Notes: generated by a model from the letters alone, not told the origin. Positions 15,647 to 24,487 are shown, counted from the first letter of the stretch. The stretch: DNA of 64,000 nt from Bacilli bacterium (GCA_017541885.1 JAFXYF010000010.1:1-64000); one strand, 5' to 3'. Made by a program: numbers and translations.

Positions 15647-17107
15647 ATGGCAGAATCAAAAGTAGATTATACAAATGTAGAAAAAAACGAAAGTTTAATG
15701 GACCAAACTTTTGATAGTTTAGAGAGTAGACTTGGAAAGTCAAAAGATACAATAAATGATTTTTTTGAAGACTTTGATCCAAGAATTATTAGATATAAAG
15801 CAGATACTTTTGGCAAACTTGTTGATAAAATGGATGATTTAGTAGATGATCAATCTGATCTTAGATCAGGACAAAACTACTACAATCATGCATATCAAGG
15901 ATATAGAAATACAAAAAGAGCAGTAGAAGACATTAATTCAGCAATGAAATTAGGAGATATTGCTGTACCTGCAGTAACAGCAGTTACTAATGCTTTAGAT
16001 TCAATAAATCCAGGACAAAATGATTTAAACAATGTTGATCCAAAAATAGATGAAAAAGCAAAAGAAGATGAAGACAAGAAGAAAAAAGAAGAATTAAATA
16101 AATTAGATAATGATAATAACAATGATAAAGATAATGATGTAGATAACGATAATAAGAAAAAAGATGATTTGAACAAACTAAAAACAGGTGCAGAAGTTAT
16201 TAGATTAAAAGAAGAAAATGGAACGGTAACACCATCTCCATTAAAAGAATTAGATACTAATGGAGAACCAACAAATTCATCATTATCAACATCCATTGGA
16301 AAGACATTAAATGAGCTTGGTGAGAATATAATTGATACCATTGAAAATGGACCAGCTAGATTAAGACAACAGATTTCACCTTATTCTGGAAATGTAGGAG
16401 CAACAAAAGGGATGAATAAAGCAACAGCAGGAATAATAGCTGCTGCAAGTGTTGCTGCAAGTGGAGCAGGAGTTGGTGGAGGATTATTAGCTACTAAGAA
16501 ATTATCAGTAACTCGTTTCACTCCAGAAGATTGGAATGCATTAGGAGTAGACTATCAAGCATCAATTGAAAAGATTATGAATGAAGTAGGATTTAGTAAT
16601 GAGGAAATAGAGACATTTAAGCACTCATATTTCAAAATTGCAACAGCAGACTTAAAAGAACATATTAAGAAATTAGATAAAGTCATTAGTTACAATCCAA
16701 CTATCGATGATGAATTCTTAAAGCTTTATAATTTTTCAATGATTGATAATCAAGGAAAAATAAATGAGTATTTATTATTTATTACAATGATTATTGATGG
16801 TAGAAATACTATAGACAATTACAATATGTATAGTGTAATAAATCAATCACTAGAAGATGCTGATGATGTAGATTTCTTCTATACAGGAATAGATATGGAA
16901 GATTACTATGATGATGATGCAGAAGAAGATGTTGATATTTTAAACGATCCAACACAAAAAGAGGATTCTAAAACAGATGAAGAAGAAGTTAAATTAGAAG
17001 CAGAGACAAAAATAGAGTCTAATGAAGAACCTATAGAAGAAGTTAAAGAAGAAAAAGTTGACACTACTAAAGAATGGCTAAAAGGTATAGGAATAGAAGA
17101 TTATTAA
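15647..17107 (+). CDS. Large single-pass protein of WXG100-locus pair 1
   Basis: 486 residues. An N-terminal helical domain ends NHAYQGYRNTKRAVEDIN (to about residue 98). A low-complexity Asp/Lys/Asn-rich linker (about 130-190) follows, then the block ISPYSGNVGATKGMNKATAG leading into one Ala/Gly-rich hydrophobic segment (about 260-282). A conserved C-terminal domain (EDWNALGVDYQ, VGFSNEEIETFK, YLLFITMIIDGRNT, GIDMEDYYDDD) and an acidic tail ending EWLKGIGIEDY complete it. The same N- and C-terminal domains and tail occur in 18708-20573, so the two genes are paralogues. The N-terminal helices resemble substrate-type helical domains of type VII secretion only in general character. 15 bp after its partner. 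Confidence 0.5.
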   Translation: MAESKVDYTNVEKNESLMDQTFDSLESRLGKSKDTINDFFEDFDPRIIRYKADTFGKLVDKMDDLVDDQSDLRSGQNYYNHAYQGYRNTKRAVEDINSAMKLGDIAVPAVTAVTNALDSINPGQNDLNNVDPKIDEKAKEDEDKKKKEELNKLDNDNNNDKDNDVDNDNKKKDDLNKLKTGAEVIRLKEENGTVTPSPLKELDTNGEPTNSSLSTSIGKTLNELGENIIDTIENGPARLRQQISPYSGNVGATKGMNKATAGIIAAASVAASGAGVGGGLLATKKLSVTRFTPEDWNALGVDYQASIEKIMNEVGFSNEEIETFKHSYFKIATADLKEHIKKLDKVISYNPTIDDEFLKLYNFSMIDNQGKINEYLLFITMIIDGRNTIDNYNMYSVINQSLEDADDVDFFYTGIDMEDYYDDDAEEDVDILNDPTQKEDSKTDEEEVKLEAETKIESNEEPIEEVKEEKVDTTKEWLKGIGIEDY

Positions 17108-17110
17108 AAA

Positions 17111-17135
17111 AGAGAAAAAATTTCTCTTTTTTTTT
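17111..17135 (+). terminator. Terminator after pair 1
   Basis: Stem AGAGAAA/TTTCTCT with loop AAA and an eight-T run; it ends the first transcription unit of the WXG100 locus. Confidence 0.8.
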
Positions 17136-17143
17136 AATAAATT

Positions 17144-17221
17144 GTAAATAGTATGTAAATAGTTAAATAAATGGGATATGCATTGAAAAGACATAATGAT
17201 ATAATGAAAATAGGCAAGGTA
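17144..17221 (+). promoter_or_regulatory. Duplicated promoter block A with 11-bp direct repeats
   Basis: GTAAATAG at 17144 and again at 17155, with a weaker AATAAATG at 17166, gives an 11-bp spacing. A TATAAT lies at 17200-17205, without a good -35 hexamer. By hand, about 65 of 78 positions are identical, without gaps, to block B (20597-20674), and the distance from first repeat to TATAAT is 56 bp in both. 11-bp direct repeats beside a promoter with a poor -35 are typical of OmpR/PhoB-family activator sites. Confidence 0.6.
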
Positions 17222-17274
17222 GATTATATTACGCAAGTAATTAAGTAATCTATAGAAAAAAAGGAGAGAGCAGA

Positions 17275-18696
17275 ATGGCAAATTTTAATCAAAGACCAAA
17301 TTTAAATGGAAATTTTAGTAGTACAAGATTTGAACCTTATTCTACTGAAAAACCAAAAGAAGAAGAAAGAGAATATATTGATGAAAAAGAAGTACCTCAA
17401 GAAGTAATTGATAAAGTAAATAACTTTCGACCTACACAAGGGCCAGCTATTCCTGCGTCAAGCAATACAAGCAGCAGTAATAGTAATAGTTATAATTATA
17501 GGACCGCAAATTATTCAACAACTCCAACTTTAGTTACTTTGAACGGTGGAACAACACCTACAAATATTAATACTAATAGTAAAGTTAGTTCACCAAATTC
17601 AACAAACACATTTAATAGTTCAAACTCATCTCCTGCTAACCCTAATCAAGCTAAGACATGTAATAATCCAGTAGATATAAACAAAGGTGGCTCAAATTCA
17701 AGCACTAGCAAAAAAGATGAAAAAAATACTGACACAAAAAAAGAACAACCAAAGACAACACCAGCTAAATCTGAAAAAACTGCAGATGAATTATTAAATG
17801 AATATAATGAATTAAAAATGTGTGTCAACTGGAGAAAAGAAACTAGCGAAGGAACACCAGGATATTTATATAATATTAAATACCTTCTAAAAAATATTGA
17901 AAATATTACTTTAGAAGGGAAATTATTATATGAAGAGTTTATTGATATTGAAAAATATAAAAAAGATGTAACAAAAGCATATGATGAATTAGAAAAGATT
18001 AGAAAAGATTTGGCTGAAAGTTCAGAAAAGTTAACATACACAACAGGATATAAAACAAGTAATTCTAAAGTTTTCGCAGGAGCAACAGCAGAAAAATATC
18101 AACAAAATATTATTCAAACAGAAGATAATTTCTATGAGATGTATCAAAAAGCAAAAGACTTATATGATAATCTAGCTACTGATGTTAAAAATTTTGAAGA
18201 TTTTAATCACTATTTATCAATACTAAAATATGCTACACTACTTCAAATGTTAATTGAAATAGTAAATAAAATTAATAATCAAAAAACAATCCTTAGAGGA
18301 GTTTGCAGAACATATACAACAACTAAAAACTTACCAAGATGGTGGAGTACAAAATATCGTAAGAATGAAAAAGAAACGCAGTATACCTTAGTAGAAGAAA
18401 AAGTAGTAAATTACAATGCACCAATTATGAGACAAATACCAGATCCATATACATTTAATGAACAGATTAAAACGACGGTATATGTTACAGAAACAACATA
18501 TTTATTTATTAAGATGGACGACATAAAGATGATTAAAAAATCCGGAAGTAATTACAGTGTAAAGGTATCTAAAAATGATAAACCAGAAGATTATAAATCA
18601 GCTGTAGAAACCTTGGAAGGAAGAATTACTGCTGCAAAGAAACAATCTCAAATACCTTATGCTAAAACAACAAAAATGATAATGGAAGTAAAATAG
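17275..18696 (+). CDS. Unknown protein, first gene of WXG100-locus pair 2, with WXG-like helical hairpin
   Basis: 473 residues. The first about 165 residues are disordered and rich in Ser, Asn, Thr and Pro. Residues about 170-310 form two long helices around VFAGATAEKYQQN, which resembles the W-x-G-x-A-A-x-x-F turn of WXG100 proteins with Phe for Trp. A second helix pair and a strand-rich end (RWWSTKYRKNEKETQYTLVEE, TTYLFIKMDD) follow, laid out as in 14720-15631. No signal peptide or membrane segment. AAAGGAGAG is the ribosome binding site; the gene follows promoter block A. Function unknown. Confidence 0.45.
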   Translation: MANFNQRPNLNGNFSSTRFEPYSTEKPKEEEREYIDEKEVPQEVIDKVNNFRPTQGPAIPASSNTSSSNSNSYNYRTANYSTTPTLVTLNGGTTPTNINTNSKVSSPNSTNTFNSSNSSPANPNQAKTCNNPVDINKGGSNSSTSKKDEKNTDTKKEQPKTTPAKSEKTADELLNEYNELKMCVNWRKETSEGTPGYLYNIKYLLKNIENITLEGKLLYEEFIDIEKYKKDVTKAYDELEKIRKDLAESSEKLTYTTGYKTSNSKVFAGATAEKYQQNIIQTEDNFYEMYQKAKDLYDNLATDVKNFEDFNHYLSILKYATLLQMLIEIVNKINNQKTILRGVCRTYTTTKNLPRWWSTKYRKNEKETQYTLVEEKVVNYNAPIMRQIPDPYTFNEQIKTTVYVTETTYLFIKMDDIKMIKKSGSNYSVKVSKNDKPEDYKSAVETLEGRITAAKKQSQIPYAKTTKMIMEVK

Positions 18697-18707
18697 GGGG
18701 TGTAAAT

Positions 18708-20573
18708 ATGGGAGAAATGGTAGATTATGGAGTAGTAAAGGCAGTAGAGTCTAATCAACACTTTAAAAGCATGAGAGAAGACTTTGGTGATACATATGAT
18801 TCAATTTCAACTTTTTTGGGTTCAACTGAAGATCGTATAAAAGACTATCATCGTGATGCAATTGATGAAATGTCAACTAAAATGGGAGAACTTGATGAAA
18901 GTGAATTAATGATCAGAAATGCTCAAAACCACTTTAATAATAGTTATAGAGGATATCAAACTACAAAAAGAGCAGTAGAAGATGTTGTGGCAAATACACA
19001 AGCAAATGTAACTCCTGGAATAATATCTAATAGTAATGTAACACCAGCTAGACAAGAAGTTCCAATTGATACAAATAAATGGAATGAACAAACTCCATCA
19101 CAAAGAAATGAAATATTAAATAGTTTAAGAATTCATGGTTTAACAGATACTGATATAGAAAATATTTTAAATGGTAATACAAAGGTCGAAAAAACAACAC
19201 TTAATCAAATTAAAACAGAGTTAACTGCAGATATTAGAAGTAATCCAAGAGCAATTGTTAGATTAGAAGAATTATTAGGATTTCCAATTTTAGATGCAGA
19301 TGGAAATGTAGATGAGAACAGATTAAAACTAGCTATTATAACAGCAAATAAGAATTTGGGTATGGAGATAGATTTAACTCCAGGCTCTCCATTTAAAAAA
19401 GAATTAAATGAATTAACAGTAGATCTTCAAGCAGAATATAGAAAAGATCCATCTATAAGAACTAGAGTAGCAAATACTTATGGAATAGATATTTTTGATA
19501 AAGATGGAAAAGTAGATCAAAATAAACTAACTGTAGTAAGATTGATTGATGGAATGTATAAAGATGATAAATATGATATCAAAAATATGATTCCAAAAGG
19601 CGGACAAACAGTAATTACAAGCCCAGTAACAACTCCAGATACAGTACCAACTACAACTGTTCCACCAACAAGTCCAGATCCAACAATTACTGCAGAGCCA
19701 GAAGTTGTTGATCGAATGGAAACAATAACTCCAGGAATTGATGGTGTTGCAGAAAAAGCAACTGATTCAATGAAAACATCTGTAAAAGACGGATTTGGTT
19801 CAGTAGGAGAAGGTATATTAGATGCTATTGAAAAAGGAGCATCAAGAATTGCAAGAGGAATATCACCATATTCAGGAAATATTGGTGCTACTAAAGGAAT
19901 GAATAAAGCTACTGCTGGAATAATTGCAGCTGCAAGTGTAGCAGCTGGTGGTGTAGCTGCCGGTGGAGGAGTTCTCGCAAGTAAAAAATTAAATAATAAT
20001 TTCTTCTCATCTGATGACTGGAATTCATTAGGTTCAGATTATCAAATGATTATTGAAGACCTTATGAGAAAAGTTGGATTTAGTACAGATGATATTGAAA
20101 CATTCAAAACATCACACTTTAAAATTTCTGGAGCAGAATTAAGACCTCATATAAGAAAGATTGAAAAGGCTATAGATGCAAATCCAACATGCGATGATGA
20201 ATTGTTAAAACTATATAATTATTCAATGTTTGACGATAATAATAAAGTAATAGAATATTTATTATTCATTACTATGATAATTGATGGTAGAAATACAGTT
20301 GATGAGTATAATATGTATAATATTATTAATCAAAGTATAGAAAACGCAGATGATGCTGATTTCTTATATAATGGTATAGATATGGAAGATTACTTTGATG
20401 ATACTGAAGACATAGGTGTAAGAATAGTAAATGACCCAACTGAGCAAGTTGAACAAGAGGAAATAAAAGAAGATTTAGAAGAAGAATCAGAAGAAAAAAC
20501 TGATGATACAGAAGAACCTGTTACATCTGGGCTTGATAAAGAGTGGCTTAGAGGAATAGGAATAGATGATTAA
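18708..20573 (+). CDS. Large single-pass protein of WXG100-locus pair 2
   Basis: 621 residues, paralogue of 15647-17107. Shared parts: N-terminal helical domain ending NNSYRGYQTTKRAVEDV, the block ISPYSGNIGATKGMNKATAG, an Ala/Gly hydrophobic segment, the C-terminal domain (DDWNSLGSDYQ, YLLFITMIIDGRNT, GIDMEDYFDDT) and an acidic tail ending EWLRGIGIDD. It is longer because the linker holds an extra region (about residues 125-300) with two imperfect repeats, each ending in a LDADGNVDENRL or FDKDGKVDQNKL turn, then a Thr/Pro-rich stretch. Ribosome binding site GGGGGTG, 11 bp after its partner gene. Function unknown. Confidence 0.5.
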   Translation: MGEMVDYGVVKAVESNQHFKSMREDFGDTYDSISTFLGSTEDRIKDYHRDAIDEMSTKMGELDESELMIRNAQNHFNNSYRGYQTTKRAVEDVVANTQANVTPGIISNSNVTPARQEVPIDTNKWNEQTPSQRNEILNSLRIHGLTDTDIENILNGNTKVEKTTLNQIKTELTADIRSNPRAIVRLEELLGFPILDADGNVDENRLKLAIITANKNLGMEIDLTPGSPFKKELNELTVDLQAEYRKDPSIRTRVANTYGIDIFDKDGKVDQNKLTVVRLIDGMYKDDKYDIKNMIPKGGQTVITSPVTTPDTVPTTTVPPTSPDPTITAEPEVVDRMETITPGIDGVAEKATDSMKTSVKDGFGSVGEGILDAIEKGASRIARGISPYSGNIGATKGMNKATAGIIAAASVAAGGVAAGGGVLASKKLNNNFFSSDDWNSLGSDYQMIIEDLMRKVGFSTDDIETFKTSHFKISGAELRPHIRKIEKAIDANPTCDDELLKLYNYSMFDDNNKVIEYLLFITMIIDGRNTVDEYNMYNIINQSIENADDADFLYNGIDMEDYFDDTEDIGVRIVNDPTEQVEQEEIKEDLEEESEEKTDDTEEPVTSGLDKEWLRGIGIDD

Positions 20574-20596
20574 AGCAATATCATATACTTAAATAT

Positions 20597-20674
20597 GTAA
20601 AAATTATGTAAATAGTTAGATAAATAGTATATGAATAGAAAAAGCATGATGATATAATTAAGATAAGCAAGGTA
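20597..20674 (+). promoter_or_regulatory. Duplicated promoter block B with 11-bp direct repeats
   Basis: GTAAAAAT (20597), GTAAATAG (20608) and GATAAATA (20619) at 11-bp steps, and TATAAT at 20653-20658. It is the counterpart of block A and precedes the two WXG100-like genes. No terminator is visible between the preceding gene and this block, so read-through is also possible. Confidence 0.6.
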
Positions 20675-20724
20675 TGTACTTGCATATAACATGTCATAAT
20701 AAATAAAGAAAGGTGGTGAATATT

Positions 20725-21039
20725 ATGGCAGATGATTTTATTAAACATGATGTCGTAGAAATGAGACGAATAGCAGATACTATTCAAGGATTAAAAAGAG
20801 ATTTTGTGAGACTATATGAAGAAGATTTTTTTAGAGATTTAATTCAATCATATTTTACACAAAAAGACGAAGGAGATCAAAAAACTGCATGGTATGGTGC
20901 TGCTGCGATGAAATTCAGAGCTGATGCAGAAGAAGAAAAGAAAAACTATGAAGAAGCAGCAGACAATATTCAAAAATTAATTGATAGTTTAAATAGACAA
21001 GCTGATGAATGGGAAAAATATGAACAAACAAACAGCTAA
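20725..21039 (+). CDS. WXG100 family protein
   Basis: 104 residues from ATG 20725, chosen because AAAGGTGG lies 10 bp upstream; an in-frame GTG at 20713 is inside that site. It has the family layout of two helices around a Trp-x-Gly turn: WYGAAAMKF, close to W-x-G-x-A-A-x-x-F. WXG100 proteins are small helical-hairpin proteins exported by type VII secretion as dimers. The helix 1 to turn segment is slightly long. No clear YxxxD/E export signal at the end. Heterodimer with the next gene product is likely by analogy. Confidence 0.85.
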   Translation: MADDFIKHDVVEMRRIADTIQGLKRDFVRLYEEDFFRDLIQSYFTQKDEGDQKTAWYGAAAMKFRADAEEEKKNYEEAADNIQKLIDSLNRQADEWEKYEQTNS

Positions 21040-21060
21040 ATATAAAAGGAGGTAAAAAAT

Positions 21061-21375
21061 ATGAACGAAAACACTGATTTTACAGAAGGTGGAATGCGTA
21101 GATATTTAACACCAATAGTAATTGATAGAATAAAAGCAAAATGTGAAGAAATGAAAAAGAAAGTTCAAGAAATAGCAGAAATGGAAGCAGAAGTAGGAAA
21201 CGCCTATGAAGGAGCTGCAGCAGATGAATTTAGAAAAGTGCTTCCACAAGCTATGAATCAAATATCTGGTGCTTCAAAGAAAATAATTGATAAAATAACA
21301 GATGCATATAACTATTCTGAACAGAAATACGCAGAAAAAGACCAAACTGAAGCTAGCAATATTCCTAATGCTTAG
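21061..21375 (+). CDS. WXG100-like protein (Trp replaced by Tyr)
   Basis: 104 residues. Two helices flank AYEGAAADEFRK, which fits the WXG turn with Tyr in place of Trp (YxGxAAxxF). The C-terminus carries YNYSE and KYAEKD, compatible with a YxxxE export signal. It follows the first WXG100 gene by 21 bp with an AAAGGAGG ribosome binding site, the usual tandem arrangement of partner genes. No EssC-type ATPase or other type VII channel component lies within the window. Confidence 0.75.
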   Translation: MNENTDFTEGGMRRYLTPIVIDRIKAKCEEMKKKVQEIAEMEAEVGNAYEGAAADEFRKVLPQAMNQISGASKKIIDKITDAYNYSEQKYAEKDQTEASNIPNA

Positions 21376-21377
21376 AA

Positions 21378-21410
21378 AAGAAATTACTTATTTGTAATTT
21401 CTTTTTTTTT
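21378..21410 (+). terminator. Terminator after the WXG100 pair
   Basis: Stem AAGAAATTAC/GTAATTTCTT with loop TTATTT and a nine-T run. Confidence 0.85.
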
Positions 21411-21420
21411 GTAAAAAAAG

Positions 21421-21447
21421 ATTGTAGCAATACAATATTCTTTTTTT
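21421..21447 (+). terminator. Second terminator-like hairpin
   Basis: Stem ATTGTA/TACAAT with loop GCAA and a T run at 21441-21447. A backup to the preceding terminator. Confidence 0.5.
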
Positions 21448-21485
21448 ACTCACAAAAATGTGTGATAATAAAACATTAATTAAAA

Positions 21486-21590
21486 CAAAAAGGAGCTAAA
21501 CTACGCTCCTTTATCTATATCAAGAGGATCTTCACACTCTCAGTGAACCTTCCTCTAGTAGTAATATATGCATAGGAATCTAATTTAATA
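21486..21590 (-). ncRNA. Candidate small structured RNA with its own terminator
   Basis: On the minus strand, a two-part hairpin (AGAGGA/TCCTCT enclosing TTCAC/GTGAA, 21523-21556) is followed by a GC-richer hairpin AAAGGAGC/GCTCCTTT (21489-21512) and TTTTTG, a standard intrinsic terminator pointing left. No ORF of note lies in it and no gene on the minus strand follows, so a free small RNA is more likely than a leader. No convincing promoter was found. It fills most of the gap before prfB. Confidence 0.35.
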
Positions 21591-21655
21591 CATTATTTGT
21601 ATAAAAATACTAAAATATGATAAACTATATATGATAAATTAGAAGTGGTGATGAT

Positions 21656-22754
21656 ATGGAAACAAGAGAGCAAAAGAACTTATTACAAAATGATTTAGAA
21701 ACAATTAACAATCTATGGAGGTCACTTTGACATCCCACAAAAGAAAGAACATGTAATAGAGTTAACAAAGAAAACAGAAGATGTTAACTTTTGGAACAAT
21801 AGAGAAGTAGCTGAAGGTATTATTAAAGAGATTAATGATGAAAAAGAATTAATTGAAAGTATCGAATCATTAAAAACTCAAATAGAAAGTACAATAGACA
21901 TGGCAACTCTACTAGAAAATGAAGAAGATGAAAGTCTTTATAATGACTTTGTAGAAACTGTTAATTCTATTTCAAATAAAACAGAAGAATTGAATATACT
22001 TCTACTATTAAATGGACCATATGATAAGAATGACTGTATTTTAGAAATTCATCCAGGAGCAGGAGGAACAGAGTCTTGTGACTGGGCTAGTATGTTATAT
22101 AGAATGTACTTAAGATGGTGTGAAAAGAAAAAATATAAAGTAACACTATTAGATTATCAAGATGGTGATGAAGCTGGTATTAAAAGTGTTTCTATTATGA
22201 TAAAAGGGACAAATGCTTATGGCTATTTAAAGAATGAAAAAGGAGTACATCGATTAGTAAGATTATCTCCATTTGACTCAAATAATAGAAGACATACATC
22301 TTTTGCATCGGTAGAAGTTACACCAGATATAGATATGGATGTAGATATAGAAATAGATGAAAAAGACTTAAAAATTGATGTATATAGATCTACTGGAGCA
22401 GGAGGACAAGGAGTAAATACAACAGATTCTGCAGTAAGAATTACACACTTACCTACAAAGATAGTAGTAACTTGTCAAAATGAAAGAAGTCAAATTCAAA
22501 ATAAAGAACAAGCACTAAAAGTATTAAAGAATAAATTATTACTTCGTAAAATAGAAGAACAAGAACAAGAATTAAATAAAATAAAAGGAGAACAATCTAA
22601 TATAGATTTTGGATCTCAAATAAGAAGTTATGTTATGCATCCATACTCTATGGTAAAAGATCATAGAACAAATGTAGAAACAAGTAACGTTGGAAAAGTA
22701 TTAGATGGAGATATTGATCTATTTATAGAAAGTAATTTAAAAAAGGGGATATAG
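21656..22754 (+). CDS. prfB: Peptide chain release factor 2 with programmed +1 frameshift
   Basis: Translation begins at ATG 21656 and reads 24 codons to CTT TGA (TGA 21728-21730). The frame resumes one base later at GAC 21729 and runs to 22754, giving about 365 residues. The Shine-Dalgarno-like TGGAGG and the slippery CTT before TGA-C match the conserved RF2 autoregulatory site: low RF2 slows TGA termination and favours the shift. Downstream are the SPF stop-codon reading motif (RLVRLSPFD) and the catalytic GGQ (STGAGGQGVNTTDSAV). RF2 terminates at UAA and UGA. The site shows that UGA is a stop in this organism. Confidence 0.95.
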
Positions 22755-22755
22755 T

Positions 22756-23631
22756 ATGAACTTTTTCTCTAAAACAAAAGAATTGAGAATTAGTACTAAA
22801 AAAAATTGGAAGAGATATTGCCAGTTCTTTTTCGGTTGTCTTATTGTAGCAATTGCTTATAACCTTTTTATAGCATCTAATGATTTAGTCCCAGGAGGAG
22901 TAGGAGGATTAGCAGTAATAATTAATAATCTATTTGGATTTGATAATTCAACAGTTATCTTAGTAATTAATATCTTCTTATTAATTCTAAGTTTTACTTT
23001 ATTAGGAATAGAAAAAACAAGATCAACTATTTTAGGATCTATATTATTCCCAATACTAGTAAGATTAACAGAACATGCTAATGTCTGGATACAATTTGAT
23101 ACATCAAAAGTATTATTAATGGCAATAATAGGAGGAGCAGCTTTTGGTACTGGTTTAGGATTAATATTTAAAGCTGGTTTTACTACTGGAGGTACAGATA
23201 TCTTAAATCAAATAATTGCTAAATATGGAAAAACTAGTATGGGTACTAGTATGTTACTAAGTGATGGTTTAATAGTTTTAGCATCAGGAGTATTCTTTGG
23301 TATAACAAGTATGTTATATTCAATATTAATTCTATATATGATAAGTCAAATATCAGATAAAATAGTTTTAGGAATATCCGATAATAAAATGTTTTATATA
23401 GTAACAGATAGAGAAAAAGAAATAGAAATAAAGAAATTTATTTTAGAAGAATTACATCATGGAGCAACAATTTTTAAAGTAAAAGGAGGAGAACATTTTC
23501 ATAGTAAGAAATTTATTATGACAGCTCTCCCAACAAAAGATTATATTAGATTAAGAGATGGTATAGAAAAGATTGATGAAAAAGCATTCTTTATAGTAAC
23601 AGACTCTTATGGATTATTTGGAGGTGAATAA
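22756..23631 (+). CDS. YitT family membrane protein (first copy)
   Basis: 291 residues. Five to six hydrophobic segments in the first about 200 residues (YitT/DUF161) with the recurring GG-rich turns PGGVGGLAVI and KAGFTTGGTDI, followed by a soluble DUF2179 domain (MFYIVTDREKEIEIKKFI, HHGATIFKVKGG). The molecular function of YitT proteins is not established. It starts 2 bp after prfB; a paralogue follows at once. Confidence 0.85.
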   Translation: MNFFSKTKELRISTKKNWKRYCQFFFGCLIVAIAYNLFIASNDLVPGGVGGLAVIINNLFGFDNSTVILVINIFLLILSFTLLGIEKTRSTILGSILFPILVRLTEHANVWIQFDTSKVLLMAIIGGAAFGTGLGLIFKAGFTTGGTDILNQIIAKYGKTSMGTSMLLSDGLIVLASGVFFGITSMLYSILILYMISQISDKIVLGISDNKMFYIVTDREKEIEIKKFILEELHHGATIFKVKGGEHFHSKKFIMTALPTKDYIRLRDGIEKIDEKAFFIVTDSYGLFGGE

Positions 23632-23632
23632 A

Positions 23633-24487
23633 ATGGATGAAGTATTAAAAGAAATAAATAGAAAAAAACAAATCCAAAGATTTGCAATTCTATTTGTATC
23701 ATTATTATTAAGTGCTGTAGTTTTTAATCTATTTTTGTTACCACTAAATTTAGTAGTAGGAGGAACTGGTGGAGTAGCAACTATCACTAAAGCATTATAT
23801 GATATAAATCCAGCTCTAATGATATTCTTACTATCACTTGCTTGTGTAATTATAAGTTATATGTATTTAGGTAAAGAAAAGACTATGACTACAATAGCTG
23901 CAAGTATTATTTACCCAGTCTTAGTAGAATTAACATCTCCATTAAATGCTTATTTTCCAAAAGATGCAGATACTTTACTAATAGTAATATTTGCAGGATT
24001 CTTAGGAGGAATATCTGCAGGATTAATATATAAAACTGGATATAATAGTGGAGGATTTAATGCAATTACTCAAATTCTATTTGAACAAAAACAAATAGCA
24101 CTTGCAAAATCAAATTTAGTAATAAATGGAATAATAGTTTGTCTTGGAGGCTTCTTCTTTGGAGCAAATCATGCATTGTATGCAATTATTTATTTATATA
24201 TAACTAATATAGTTACAGATAAAGTACTCTTAGGTATATCAAACAATAAAGCATTCTATATAATTACTGATAAAGAAGAAGAAATAAATGATTATATTAT
24301 GAGAATTCTAGGACACTCAGTAACAATATTTGATGTTAAAGGTGGATTTATGGAACAAAAGAGAAGAGTATTATTAACAGTAATACCTACCAGAGAATAT
24401 TACCGAGTAACCGAAGGTATTAAAGAGATAGATCCTAAAGTATTCTTTGTAGTAACCGATTCATACCAAGTAAAAGGTGCAAAATAG
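23633..24487 (+). CDS. YitT family membrane protein (second copy)
   Basis: 284 residues from ATG 23633, which has GGAGGTG in the end of the previous gene; the open frame begins at 23609 without a site. Same order as the first copy: membrane region with VGGTGGVATI and KTGYNSGGFNAI, then DUF2179 (AFYIITDKEEEIND, HSVTIFDVKGG). The two copies are diverged tandem duplicates and are likely co-transcribed with prfB. Confidence 0.85.
   Translation: MDEVLKEINRKKQIQRFAILFVSLLLSAVVFNLFLLPLNLVVGGTGGVATITKALYDINPALMIFLLSLACVIISYMYLGKEKTMTTIAASIIYPVLVELTSPLNAYFPKDADTLLIVIFAGFLGGISAGLIYKTGYNSGGFNAITQILFEQKQIALAKSNLVINGIIVCLGGFFFGANHALYAIIYLYITNIVTDKVLLGISNNKAFYIITDKEEEINDYIMRILGHSVTIFDVKGGFMEQKRRVLLTVIPTREYYRVTEGIKEIDPKVFFVVTDSYQVKGAK

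Noticed and set aside
15895..16341. 148-residue minus-strand ORF
   Set aside because: Shadow of the low-complexity linker of the 15647-17107 gene; Ser/Phe/Leu-rich by codon reversal.
19246..19540. EF-hand calcium sites in the 18708-20573 protein
   Set aside because: DxDGxVDxN turns lack the full EF-hand loop spacing and the final Glu; only described as repeats.
21656..22754. UGA recoded to Trp as in Mycoplasma
   Set aside because: prfB is present with a functional in-frame TGA site, TGG is used for Trp, and TGA ends genes such as ftsX and the GT4 gene.
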